DNA of 15,818 nt from Bacteroidota bacterium (GTDB taxonomy: Bacteria > Bacteroidota > Ignavibacteria > Kapaibacteriales > UBA2268): positions 1-15,818 of the forward strand of contig JAJRPT010000076.1 in assembly GCA_024280675.1 (NCBI GenBank), written 5' to 3'. A model generated the notes under the pieces. It saw nothing but the letters and a program-made list of their open reading frames with translations, searched no databases and had not been told where the DNA came from. The translations under genes were made by a program, and so were the position numbers. Shown here piece by piece: positions 1 to 7,907 of this stretch; the stretch's first letter is position 1; each line of letters opens with the position of its first letter.

Positions 1-1
1 A

Positions 2-838
2 TTGACAATGGCTCAAGCCGATAAGTTACGAGAAGAAAATCCAGAGAAATATTTGAAGGAGTCATACAAATCAATTGCCACTCACGTAAAAGCAATGATT
101 GAGATGCAAAAACGTGGTGCCGTCACATTCGACTATGGAAATAATATTCGTGGAATTGCTCAAAAATATGGAGGAGTTGAAAATGCTTTTGACTTTGCTG
201 GATTTGTTCCAGAATACATCCGCCCGCTTTTTTGCCAAGGCAAAGGGCCATTCCGTTGGGTAGCACTCTCAGGTGACCCAAAAGATATTGAAGTGACCGA
301 TGATGCGATAATGAAATTATTTCCAAAAGATGAATCTCTTCATCGTTGGATAAAAAATGCACAGTCACACATTAAATTCCAAGGCTTGCCGTCTCGCATC
401 TGTTGGCTAGGCTATGGAGAAAGGGCAAAAGCAGGTGCAATGTTGAATGAGCTTGTAGCTTCGGGCAAGGTTTCGGCACCCATTGTCATCGGTCGTGATC
501 ATTTGGATTGCGGGTCGGTGGCATCGCCATATCGTGAGACAGAATCCATGAAAGATGGCTCCGACGCTGTGAGTGACTGGGTTTTCCTCAATTTTGCATT
601 GAACACATTAGGCGGTGCGACTTGGGTGTCACTCCATCACGGTGGCGGGGTCGGGATGGGACTTTCCCAACACGCTGGCATGGTGATTGTGGCTGACGGA
701 ACTCCAGAAGCAGCGAAACGTTTAGAACGAGTTCTGAGTTACGACCCGCTCATGGGAATTATTCGTCATGCCGATGCGGGATATACCGAAGCAAAAGAAA
801 ATGCTGAGAAATTTGATATTAATATTCCGCTTGGGTGA
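2..838 (+). CDS. hutU: Urocanate hydratase (urocanase), C-terminal part
   Basis: Urocanase adds water to urocanate to give imidazolonepropionate, the second step of histidine degradation in the cytoplasm, using tightly bound NAD+. The gene runs in from the left edge; about 278 codons are visible, roughly the C-terminal half of a family usually 550-670 residues long. The match is near-continuous: DYGNNIR, then IRPLFCQGKGPFRW with the cysteine (visible residue 78) that corresponds to the conserved active-site Cys, then SGDP, FQGLPSRICW, APIVIGRDHLDCGSVASP, DGSDAVSDW, the glycine-rich WVSLHHGGGVGMG and RHADAGY close to the end. The reading frame is intact to a TGA stop. No other hut gene is in view, so the pathway context lies upstream, outside the window. 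The TTG and ATG near the left edge are internal codons, not starts. The family assignment is very secure. Confidence 0.97.
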   Translation: MTMAQADKLREENPEKYLKESYKSIATHVKAMIEMQKRGAVTFDYGNNIRGIAQKYGGVENAFDFAGFVPEYIRPLFCQGKGPFRWVALSGDPKDIEVTDDAIMKLFPKDESLHRWIKNAQSHIKFQGLPSRICWLGYGERAKAGAMLNELVASGKVSAPIVIGRDHLDCGSVASPYRETESMKDGSDAVSDWVFLNFALNTLGGATWVSLHHGGGVGMGLSQHAGMVIVADGTPEAAKRLERVLSYDPLMGIIRHADAGYTEAKENAEKFDINIPLG

Positions 839-884
839 AAAATCTTTCAAGACTAATTTTATTCTAATAAATTATTAAATGTGC

Positions 885-3146
885 CTAGTCGATTACTTTC
901 ATTTTACTTTCAATAACCTGCACACTTTCGTTGAATTTTGGTAGTGTGAAATGAAATTTAGTTCCAACTCCCAGTGTTGATTCGGCCCAGATGTTTCCAC
1001 CATGATAGTGGATAAACTCTTTGCAGAGGATTAAGCCAAGCCCTGTGCCTTGCTCACCACTTGTTCCATTTTTTCTCAATGAAGAATCAATCTTGAACAA
1101 ACCCTCACACTCTTCCAAACTCATGCCCATCCCAGTATCTTCGATGGTAAACTTAACAAATTCTTTAAGCTCTTTACATTCAATTGAAATAACACCTGAT
1201 ATTGCTGTAAATTTAATTGAATTAGTAATTAGATTTCTTATCACAGTATTTATCATATTCTCGTCTGCATAGACTTCAGTCTCTTGTGGTACCTCGTTTA
1301 GTAGTTTTATATTCTTATTCTGAGCAGATGACTGGACTAAGCCGTAAATTTCTTTAATTATATAATATATTTTGATTCTATTTTGGTGAAAAATAATCTT
1401 CCCAGATTGTGACCGTGCCCAGGTTAGTAAATTTTGCAATAAATCCGATGCAGATTTTGCTGACTGATTCATTTTCTTAATTTTTTCTATTAGCTGCTCT
1501 TGGGAATATTTGTCAAAATAAGTATAAATCATCTCTGTGGAAAGGAATAAGCTGTGTAATGGGTTTTTCAGATCATGTCCAATTATGGAGAGGAATTTGT
1601 CCTTAGCTTTGTTTGCTTCTTCTAGCTTTCTTTCATTTTCTTGTAAATTCTCGTAAAGTAATTCCAGTTCGTCATGTTTGGACAGAATAAGTTTGTTTTT
1701 CTTGGTAAGAATTTTCTCAGATTTTTTCTTGGCCCTCAGCTTAGAAAAAAGAATGAAACTTATGAGCAGACCAGCTATTGAAATTGTAGTAAATAAAATA
1801 GTTCGGCTCAAATTCTCTGCTTGTAGCATTGCATTGTCTTGTTCAGATATTTTATTTTTGTAGCTAAGCTGAATCTTGGACACAGTCTCGGCGATTTGAC
1901 TTTGGTAAATTGAGTCCTTGATTTGTGTGTATATCTTCTGGTGAAAAAGTGCTTTAGCGGCATTGGCAACTTGTTCATAATATGATGACAAAAGGAAATG
2001 CCTCTGCTTGTCATTATTATTTATGTCTGAGGAGTCTATCAGAGAGGTAAATTTATCAATATACTTTTTGGCATCTCTAGGTTTTTTGAGTAGAAGATAA
2101 ATTTCGGCAAGACCTGAATAAGAGTTTTCAATTCCTACGACATTGCTTCGTTCTTTTATATCGACCGATTGTAAGCAGCTCTGCAAAGCTTTCTCATAGT
2201 TGCCTTTTTTCTTGTAGATAAGTCCGATATTGTTGAGAAGTGAACCATAGCCGACCTTGAATTCAAGCTCGGGATCCTCACCTAATAACACACGGTTTTT
2301 GGCAATATTCAATGCGCTTAAACAATATATTAAGCTGGAGTCTAGCTCATTTTTGCTGTAATAAGCACTCCCAATAGACGTCTGATAACGTCCTGCCTTT
2401 AGCAAATCATTCTCACCAGTTGCAATGGAAAGTGCTTTAAAAAAATTATCTAGTGATAATTGATGGTTTCCCATGCTTAAATAAATTTTGCCAATTTTAT
2501 AATAGAACTTATCAGCCCGAAAATTATCTAAATCATTTCCATAGGTTCCATCTCTTTTTATTTCTCTAGCTATTTCTAACTGCTGTATTGCATATTTTAA
2601 GGCAAGCTGAAGCTCGCCCACCTTTAAATATATATTGGACAGTAAACCACTTGCTCTGGAGAACTCTTTTTTGTCCGATTTTATTTCTTTTAAATTTAAT
2701 AATTTCTTTTGGTAAATGATAGCTGAATTTTGCTCATTTTTCTTTCTAAATAGGATTACTAAATTCTTTAGGGCGATTACTTGGGACAGACCTTGTGACT
2801 GACAGATTTTCTGTACTTCAATAAAACATGAGTATGATTTGTTATAATCTTTAATACTAAGGTAATATTTCCCTAGCTCGGAATTGGCAAAAGTTTGGTT
2901 TCTGTACAACTTATGCTCCTGAGAAAGTCTTAGCATTTCTTCAAGAGTAAGAAGCATAGCACTATGGTTATTATTCTTTTTTTGATTTTGTGCAATAAAC
3001 TGCAGTGTTTTCAGCTTCTCTCTTATTTCCTGACTAGTCGAAATGGAGTTTGACTCCAACCCCCCAAGAGCTGCACTGGTGTCCCCTGCAGTCAAAAACT
3101 GAACATAAAGAAAGTTCACAAATATTAATAAATAAAGTCTATTCAT
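885..3146 (-). CDS. TPR-containing membrane sensor histidine kinase (orphan)
   Basis: This 753-residue sensor kinase has an N-terminal hydrophobic signal (residues 1-20), then about six to eight tetratricopeptide repeats (about 60-415) that should lie in the periplasm. Clear repeat cores include residues 210-243 and 300-333. A short coiled coil leads to one transmembrane segment (about 449-468), a second cytoplasmic coiled coil (about 470-517), and the kinase core. The H-box is FLSIIGHDLKNPL with phospho-acceptor His524; the N-box is RNLITNS (Asn638, Asn642); the G1 box is EDTGMGM (Asp670); the G2 box is GEQGTGLGL (697-704). All ATP-binding motifs look intact. Periplasmic TPR sensors of this layout are common in Bacteroidota. 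No response regulator is encoded alongside, and no receiver domain is fused, so its partner is unknown. The ATG start has no Shine-Dalgarno sequence. It converges on hutU and diverges from the small secreted protein at 3395. Confidence 0.93.
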   Translation of the reverse strand: MNRLYLLIFVNFLYVQFLTAGDTSAALGGLESNSISTSQEIREKLKTLQFIAQNQKKNNNHSAMLLTLEEMLRLSQEHKLYRNQTFANSELGKYYLSIKDYNKSYSCFIEVQKICQSQGLSQVIALKNLVILFRKKNEQNSAIIYQKKLLNLKEIKSDKKEFSRASGLLSNIYLKVGELQLALKYAIQQLEIAREIKRDGTYGNDLDNFRADKFYYKIGKIYLSMGNHQLSLDNFFKALSIATGENDLLKAGRYQTSIGSAYYSKNELDSSLIYCLSALNIAKNRVLLGEDPELEFKVGYGSLLNNIGLIYKKKGNYEKALQSCLQSVDIKERSNVVGIENSYSGLAEIYLLLKKPRDAKKYIDKFTSLIDSSDINNNDKQRHFLLSSYYEQVANAAKALFHQKIYTQIKDSIYQSQIAETVSKIQLSYKNKISEQDNAMLQAENLSRTILFTTISIAGLLISFILFSKLRAKKKSEKILTKKNKLILSKHDELELLYENLQENERKLEEANKAKDKFLSIIGHDLKNPLHSLFLSTEMIYTYFDKYSQEQLIEKIKKMNQSAKSASDLLQNLLTWARSQSGKIIFHQNRIKIYYIIKEIYGLVQSSAQNKNIKLLNEVPQETEVYADENMINTVIRNLITNSIKFTAISGVISIECKELKEFVKFTIEDTGMGMSLEECEGLFKIDSSLRKNGTSGEQGTGLGLILCKEFIHYHGGNIWAESTLGVGTKFHFTLPKFNESVQVIESKMKVID

Positions 3147-3234
3147 AGCCCAAGTGTATGATTATTAATAAAAATTTGATTAATTTTAACCAAATAAATT
3201 ATTATTGTTTTAAAAAAAAGAATCCTTGCTCTAG

Positions 3235-3265
3235 CCATAACTCATTGATATATAATGAGTTATGG
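3235..3265. repeat. Perfect 12-bp inverted repeat, candidate operator or hairpin
   Basis: The left arm CCATAACTCATT (3235-3246) and right arm AATGAGTTATGG (3254-3265) are exact reverse complements separated by 7 bp (GATATAT). The spacer and the start of the right arm include a TATAAT hexamer at 3251-3256, which could be a -10 element for the plus-strand gene. No long T-run follows directly, so a terminator is unlikely. A dimeric regulator binding site is the simplest reading, but the protein is unknown. Confidence 0.6.
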
Positions 3266-3384
3266 TTTATTAATGCTTAACTTAACATCTTGTGGCACGC
3301 ATATTTATCCTTTGCCAGTAATGGGCTTAGTAAAACTAACATTTTCTTTGTCTCATTCAAAATGTTTTTTTAATAAATTACTAT

Positions 3385-3389
3385 AGGAG
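3385..3389 (+). promoter_or_regulatory. Shine-Dalgarno AGGAG before the small secreted protein
   Basis: AGGAG lies 5 bp upstream of the ATG at 3395. It fixes that start and stands out because most other genes in the window start without a recognisable Shine-Dalgarno sequence. Confidence 0.6.
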
Positions 3390-3394
3390 TAATT

Positions 3395-3670
3395 ATGCGT
3401 AAAATGCTAATAGGCATTGCTCTATGTGCGTGCCTTGTTCTGCCAAGTGCTTTCTATTCAGTCTCATCTGGTGGTTCAGATGAAACAATGGAAATCACTC
3501 CGTCTTCGGTCGATATGGTAGCGGTATACTTTTCAGCAGGTTTGTTTGAAGAATGGCCAGAACGTATACCGGACCCTATTTCCTATCCACCAGATGGAGC
3601 TCCACTTGAGCCTTGGCCTGAGTGGGAACGTCCATGTACATTGGCGGTTTATCTACCAGAGATAATCTAA
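3395..3670 (+). CDS. Small secreted Pro/Trp-rich protein, unknown function
   Basis: I do not recognise this 91-residue protein. Its first 20-25 residues form a typical signal peptide: basic MRK, then a hydrophobic core with alanines and cysteines ending near LPSAFYS. The mature part is short and acidic, with little regular structure expected, and is unusually rich in proline and tryptophan in the last 45 residues (EEWPERIPDP, PPDGAPLEPWPEW). One cysteine remains in the mature part, near the C-terminus. Three features argue that it is a real gene: the AGGAG ribosome binding site, the signal peptide, and a terminator hairpin about 90 bp after the stop. It diverges from the TPR sensor kinase across a region with a 12-bp inverted repeat, so a functional link to the kinase is possible but unproven. 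It could be a lineage-specific secreted peptide or a signal precursor. Confidence 0.65.
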   Translation: MRKMLIGIALCACLVLPSAFYSVSSGGSDETMEITPSSVDMVAVYFSAGLFEEWPERIPDPISYPPDGAPLEPWPEWERPCTLAVYLPEII

Positions 3671-3754
3671 GGAATTAGTTTGTTGAATCCTATTTAAAGC
3701 CTAGAATAAGGATGAAAAGAACATTTGTCATATTAATTATTGTAATTGATATGG

Positions 3755-3797
3755 AAAAAAGCGTGCCACTTTTCTAGGGAGGTGGCATGTTTTTTTA
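3755..3797. terminator. Bidirectional rho-independent terminator
   Basis: GCGTGCCAC (3761-3769) pairs with GTGGCATGT (3782-3790) in a 9-bp stem with two G-T wobbles around a 12-nt loop. An A6 run comes before the stem and a T7 run follows it, so either strand ends in a U-tract and the stem can lengthen to 15 bp. It lies between the convergent small secreted protein gene and the OmpA-family gene, so it probably serves both. Confidence 0.8.
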
Positions 3798-3844
3798 TTT
3801 AATAAATATTCTTCTTTTTTGGGATTATTCGGGACTTGTCAGGG

Positions 3845-5848
3845 TTATTTCTTGCCGACTGGGGTTACGATTTTGATATTAACTGTTCGGCAGTAGAGTC
3901 TTCCTTCGGGTAAGGTGTTGTCGTAGAGAAGAGGTTGGAGTTCGCCCACCCCTTCGACAGTAGCAGAAGGGACTCCAAGATGTCGGGCTACAGCTCTTGC
4001 CCTCTCATTTGAGATTCTCTTATTGATACTTTTATCCCCCACAGAATCTGAATAGCCAGATATTGTGACAATTGACTGGTCTTCTATTCTTTCTTTTACA
4101 AAATCAATAACTTTCCTGTGTTCGGAGCCAAGGTCTGATTTCCCATATTTAAATAGAATTAGACTGTAGGACTCGTATTCAAAATCTTTTTTGTTCTCGT
4201 AACGTTTCCGCTCCACTGTAAGCCGATTGACGGGAATGTATTTAGGTGTGGCCGAAAACTCCTGCCCCACAGAGTCTGTGACATTTAGTTGGCAGATTAT
4301 TTTTTTTCCTAAATCTTTTAAATCCATGGTATTTGAGTCAATTAGCCAAGAAAGTTTATAAGGTAAGATCCCTTGCCCTTGGAATTTTTTAAGTGTTTTT
4401 TGGTTTTGATTAAGAGTGATACTCCAATATTTTACTCCAACTTCGGCGTTTACTTTTGGGAAAATTGAAAATGTTGTTGTTTTCACCTTCGTTGTTGTGT
4501 CGGTTGTAAACACTGAGCCAGCAATGTTCTTCCTAGTTTTAATTTCCACTCGCCTGTTTTCTTCTCGACCAGTCAAGGTATCGGAGCGAGAGGGAGATTT
4601 TGGCAAATTTCTAAACCGAACGTCAATTCTCCCAGGGTCAATATCCCAAACATTAACAAAATAATCACGCACTGCTTCTGCACGTTTTCTTGAAATACCA
4701 TAATTATTCTTTTCTTCGCCAGAATCCATATTACAGCCCATAAGAGCAACACCCTCGCTTGGGTTATCTCTTAGCCCCTTTCCAAAAATATTTAAAACAT
4801 GATAATAAGTTTCCATTGCCTTTTTTCCCTGCAAGATTTCATTGCTAAAGCCATCAGCTGCCTTGGGGGTAAGTTTGATATATCTGCTAGGAATTTCATA
4901 AGACATTGAATCAAAAAAGATATAGTTGAGAAGTGGTCTCATGTTTACTTCAATAAAATCCTCGACCTTTAAATTATAAAAGTCCGACCCATTTTTTTGG
5001 CTAATTCTAAGAGAAGCATTCAGGAGTGGGGCAGGCTTGGCTGGGAACATTTCAGGATATGGCGGATTCTTTGGTGGAAGAGGTGGAGGTGGGGGTGGAG
5101 GAGGCACCCGGTACTGCACTTCAACACCAAGGCTAAAGAAGTGATAATTCCAGCTCACACCACTCACAACCGGGGTAGGGTTAAATTTATAATTTAATTT
5201 TGGAACAAGAAAAAGTGACTGGCGTTTATTCAAATAAAAACGATATGAGGCTCCAAAATTCAAGCCCATGGACAAAGGATTTGCATCTTCGGCATCACCT
5301 GAGAAATTATTCATAAAAGACCTTCCATCTTTTTTATAAACAATGTTCTCGTCCACACCTAACAGCTTTTCTATCTGATAATAGCTTGAACTTGTGTTAA
5401 ATCCGATATTTATTCCAGAGTGCAGACTGAGTTTTTTATAAATCAAATACTGAGCACCCACATTTAAATTCAAGCACTGAAAACGTGTGTCTAGCTCATA
5501 TCCGGTTCTTCCAATCTTGCTTTCTAAACCTAAAGTGATGTAGGGATACTCTTCCCAATCTCGAAATTCTGCACTGTGGAAACTGTATGAAAGCCCTCCA
5601 ACAATAGTCCATTTCTCATCCCAAGGGTGATAATAATTTAGTCCAAAATACTGGGCTGAAGACCAAACTCCAGTGTAGTTGGGATTGCTTGTCTGTACAG
5701 ATGGCAAGCCAGTAAAATTGGCAGAGTGATAGACCAAGCCCGTTCCAAATTCCAAGCCATAGCGTGGTTTGTGGTCGTTTGTGTCAATTTCAACTTGGGC
5801 AAATGCAAGACTAGAAATCAATAGAAATATGAGAGGGAATTTTATCAA
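3845..5848 (-). CDS. Outer-membrane beta-barrel protein with two OmpA-like domains
   Basis: Numbered from the TTG at 5848, the protein has 667 residues. It starts with a compact signal peptide, MIKFPLIFLLISSLAFA, probably cut before QVE. Residues 18-247 look like an outer-membrane beta-barrel (alternating aromatic strands, many Gly/Tyr). A hinge of eight consecutive prolines (249-256) follows. The first OmpA-like domain (about 306-439) keeps Asp375 and Arg389 (SRKRAEAV). A linker domain comes next, and a second OmpA-like domain (about 562-662) has GYSDSVGD (Asp601) and NERARAV (Arg616). These Asp/Arg pairs correspond to the residues that bind diaminopimelate in peptidoglycan, so it probably ties the outer membrane to the wall. 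The frame has no usable ATG: TTG codons at 5872, 5854 and 5848 are the candidates. I chose 5848 because the signal peptide is then canonical and because the upstream promoter leaves almost no leader for 5872. It converges on the terminator at 3755-3797. Confidence 0.88.
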   Translation of the reverse strand: MIKFPLIFLLISSLAFAQVEIDTNDHKPRYGLEFGTGLVYHSANFTGLPSVQTSNPNYTGVWSSAQYFGLNYYHPWDEKWTIVGGLSYSFHSAEFRDWEEYPYITLGLESKIGRTGYELDTRFQCLNLNVGAQYLIYKKLSLHSGINIGFNTSSSYYQIEKLLGVDENIVYKKDGRSFMNNFSGDAEDANPLSMGLNFGASYRFYLNKRQSLFLVPKLNYKFNPTPVVSGVSWNYHFFSLGVEVQYRVPPPPPPPPLPPKNPPYPEMFPAKPAPLLNASLRISQKNGSDFYNLKVEDFIEVNMRPLLNYIFFDSMSYEIPSRYIKLTPKAADGFSNEILQGKKAMETYYHVLNIFGKGLRDNPSEGVALMGCNMDSGEEKNNYGISRKRAEAVRDYFVNVWDIDPGRIDVRFRNLPKSPSRSDTLTGREENRRVEIKTRKNIAGSVFTTDTTTKVKTTTFSIFPKVNAEVGVKYWSITLNQNQKTLKKFQGQGILPYKLSWLIDSNTMDLKDLGKKIICQLNVTDSVGQEFSATPKYIPVNRLTVERKRYENKKDFEYESYSLILFKYGKSDLGSEHRKVIDFVKERIEDQSIVTISGYSDSVGDKSINKRISNERARAVARHLGVPSATVEGVGELQPLLYDNTLPEGRLYCRTVNIKIVTPVGKK

Positions 5849-5885
5849 ATGCAACTCTACAATAAAATACAATACAAGTCAATAT

Positions 5886-5917
5886 CAAAGATATATGGCT
5901 AATTAAATAAAACAAAA
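5886..5917 (-). promoter_or_regulatory. Bacteroidota-type promoter (TTG-N19-TAnnTTTG)
   Basis: On the minus strand TTTTG (5917-5913) is followed by 19 bp and then TATCTTTG (5893-5886). This fits the known Bacteroidota -33/-7 consensus of TTG, 17-23 bp, TAnnTTTG. Transcription would start near 5880, about 32 nt before the TTG at 5848 but only about 8 nt before the TTG at 5872. It drives the OmpA-family gene. Confidence 0.55.
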
Positions 5918-5945
5918 TATTGGGGAAAGATTAAAAAAATTAATT

Positions 5946-6959
5946 CTACAAGACAAGGTTTATTTCTCTTTTGAGCAATATATTAAATTTGCCCTGAACC
6001 GATTCTATTATTTTCTCTGAGAGATTGAATATTTCCTTGCCGCTTGCCTTACCATAATTTACAAGAATAAGTGCATGCTTTTCAGAAACACCACAATCAC
6101 CAATTCGTTTTCCCTTCCACCCACATTTTTCAATCAAGTACCCAGCAGATATTTTAAAATCCTCGCCAAATGGGAAATATTTTATTTCAGAGTGCTTTTC
6201 TAATAATTTATCTAACTGAGATTGAGTGATGACAGGGTTTTTGAAAAATGATCCGGCATTTCCAATTATTTCTGGGTTCTCCAGTTTTGATCGGCGAATT
6301 TGTACCACCGCACAAAAGACATCTTTTGGCATTGCCTGACTTATCTGATTATCCTTTAATCTCTGGGATAACTCTTTGTAGGAAATATTGACACTTGTGC
6401 TCTTGCTTAATTTATAGAATACGTGGGTAATTAAATATCGCCCTTTCTGTTCAGATTTGAATATCGAATCACGGTATTGAAACCCACATTGATCTCTGGA
6501 AAGCTCTACCATTCCACCTTCCAATAAATCAAGGGCAATCAGACGCTCAAAGCAAGAGTTTTGCTCAAGCCCATAAGCTCCAATGTTTTGCACTGGTGCC
6601 GCTCCCACAGTCCCAGGGATTAATGCTAAATTCTCTAGTCCAGAATAATTATTATCTACGCAATATTGAGTAAAATTATGCCAGTTCTCACCGGCTCCAA
6701 TTTTTATTATCGCAAAATTATTATCTTCAGAAATTACTTCAATCCCAGAAATTTCATTTTTTATAACAAGTCCATCGTAATCTGAAATGAATAAAATATT
6801 TGATCCACCGCCCAGAACAAGTCTTTTCGGGTAATCTGGAAGGATACTCGTTAATTGTTGAATGTCTGAATCGCTTTCTATGGTGAGCATCGCAGTGGCA
6901 AATGCTTCAACTCCAAAAGTGTTCAGTTTCTTTAAGTTAATATTTTTTTCTAATTTCAT
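5946..6959 (-). CDS. murB: UDP-N-acetylmuramate dehydrogenase MurB
   Basis: MurB is a cytoplasmic flavoenzyme that reduces UDP-GlcNAc-enolpyruvate to UDP-MurNAc with NADPH, an early step of peptidoglycan synthesis. The 337-residue product matches the length of the E. coli type. Visible motifs are NTFGVEAFA (13-21), the FAD-binding LGGGSNILF (49-57), ENLALIPGTVGAAPVQNIGAYG (109-130), YRDSIF with the conserved Arg163, GNAGSFFKNP with the catalytic Ser237, ISAGYLIEKCGWKG (270-283) and the C-terminal REINLVL, whose Glu332 fits the conserved catalytic glutamate. The ATG has no Shine-Dalgarno sequence. It is the last gene of a same-strand cluster with the ureohydrolase (30 bp upstream) and a TPR protein, apart from the usual mur/fts cluster. 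No terminator is visible after it, but a separate promoter precedes the next gene. Confidence 0.97.
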   Translation of the reverse strand: MKLEKNINLKKLNTFGVEAFATAMLTIESDSDIQQLTSILPDYPKRLVLGGGSNILFISDYDGLVIKNEISGIEVISEDNNFAIIKIGAGENWHNFTQYCVDNNYSGLENLALIPGTVGAAPVQNIGAYGLEQNSCFERLIALDLLEGGMVELSRDQCGFQYRDSIFKSEQKGRYLITHVFYKLSKSTSVNISYKELSQRLKDNQISQAMPKDVFCAVVQIRRSKLENPEIIGNAGSFFKNPVITQSQLDKLLEKHSEIKYFPFGEDFKISAGYLIEKCGWKGKRIGDCGVSEKHALILVNYGKASGKEIFNLSEKIIESVQGKFNILLKREINLVL

Positions 6960-6989
6960 CTGAGAATAAGAGGGAGTAGGAGGAATTGC

Positions 6990-7892
6990 TTATGAACAAA
7001 TATAATTTAGCATTTTGTAAATCAAGCTGGCAGTTAAAATATCGGGATGATTCACACTCTTCTGTGGCGAAAGTTCAACTAGATCAAATCCAATAATTTT
7101 CTTGCCAGACGATTTTATTTTGCGGAAAATCTCAAGCGTTTCGTCATAGAAAAATCCACCAGGTTCGGGAGTTCCAGTTGAGGGCATGATTGATGGGTCA
7201 AAATAATCCACATCGAAAGTCACATAAATTTCACCCGCCAAGGTTTCAACAACAGAGCTTTGCCAAGCCTTCTTTTCATTTCCATGCAATCCCCTTCTGA
7301 GGGAGTGTGCATAGAAAGTGTTTATTCCATTTTGCTTAATAAATTCTGCTTCTTCACCGCATTGAGCACGAATCCCAACTTGTGTAATTTTCTTTGGACT
7401 TAGAAATTCCACAACACGAGCCATAACGCAAGCGTGAGAATAAATATTTCCTTGGTAACTATCCCGCAAATCTGAATGTGCGTCGAATTGAAGCACAGAC
7501 ATATTGGGATATTTTTCAAAATGAGACAAGATCGGAGCCACTGAAATTGTATGCTCACCGCCCAAAGTCACAACGAATTTGCCGTCTTGCAATAGTTTTG
7601 AAACTTCATGTTTAATCTTATCGACGGCATCACGGTCGGTAATTCCAGCAAAATCAATCGGGCAAAGAGTTGCAATACCCCGTTCAAAGCAAATTTCTTT
7701 TTCTGTTTCTGAGTCATAGAACTCAACATATTGACTAGCTTTGATTATTGCATCTGGTCCATTTTTTGTGCCACCGCCATAACTTGTGCTGTGTTCATAA
7801 GGCACTGGTAGTATTACAATTTGCGAGTTTTCATAGGACGAATGTTTTTCGTCCAGAGCCAGGAAATTATTTTCTGAGTCAAGAGTTTTCAT
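6990..7892 (-). CDS. speB: Agmatinase-type ureohydrolase
   Basis: This 300-residue protein belongs to the arginase/agmatinase/formiminoglutamase family of dinuclear manganese enzymes. The metal ligands are all present: LGGEHTIS (His114), FDAHSD (Asp137, His139, Asp141) and FDVDYFDPS (Asp227, Asp229), followed by GTPEPGG (240-246) and FDLVELSP (269-276). These fit agmatinase, which splits agmatine to putrescine and urea. Substrate within the family cannot be fixed from motifs alone: formiminoglutamase would connect to histidine breakdown, since hutU is about 6 kb away, but the GTPEPGG and overall layout favour agmatinase. No arginine decarboxylase is in view. The start has no Shine-Dalgarno sequence, only an A-rich leader. 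The stop of the TPR gene is 15 bp upstream and murB starts 30 bp downstream, which suggests one transcript. Confidence 0.88.
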   Translation of the reverse strand: MKTLDSENNFLALDEKHSSYENSQIVILPVPYEHSTSYGGGTKNGPDAIIKASQYVEFYDSETEKEICFERGIATLCPIDFAGITDRDAVDKIKHEVSKLLQDGKFVVTLGGEHTISVAPILSHFEKYPNMSVLQFDAHSDLRDSYQGNIYSHACVMARVVEFLSPKKITQVGIRAQCGEEAEFIKQNGINTFYAHSLRRGLHGNEKKAWQSSVVETLAGEIYVTFDVDYFDPSIMPSTGTPEPGGFFYDETLEIFRKIKSSGKKIIGFDLVELSPQKSVNHPDILTASLIYKMLNYICS

Positions 7893-7907
7893 TTTTTTTA
7901 ATAAATT

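Larger units (their letters stand above)
3147..3394. other. Divergent intergenic region, kinase / small secreted protein
   Basis: This 248-bp AT-rich stretch lies between two divergent genes and is the longest gap in the window. It must carry the promoters for both. It contains the perfect 12-bp inverted repeat described separately and an AGGAG ribosome binding site just before the plus-strand gene. I see no convincing Bacteroidota-type TAnnTTTG promoter on either strand and no small RNA gene that I can support. Confidence 0.6.

Noticed and set aside
839..884. Possible terminator between the convergent hutU and histidine kinase genes.
   Set aside because: The only pairing is a 6-bp all-AT stem with mismatches and no clear T-run; a functional hairpin cannot be supported.
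3292..3300. GTGGCACGC is the exact reverse complement of the left arm of the terminator stem at 3761-3769, flanking the small secreted protein gene.
   Set aside because: A 9-bp match about 460 bp away is short, has no extension on either side and can arise by chance; no repeat family is evident.
5071..5106. G-rich, repeat-like stretch (GGTGGAGGTGG type) inside the OmpA-family gene.
   Set aside because: It is simply the codons for the poly-proline hinge read on the other strand, not a separate repeat or origin element.
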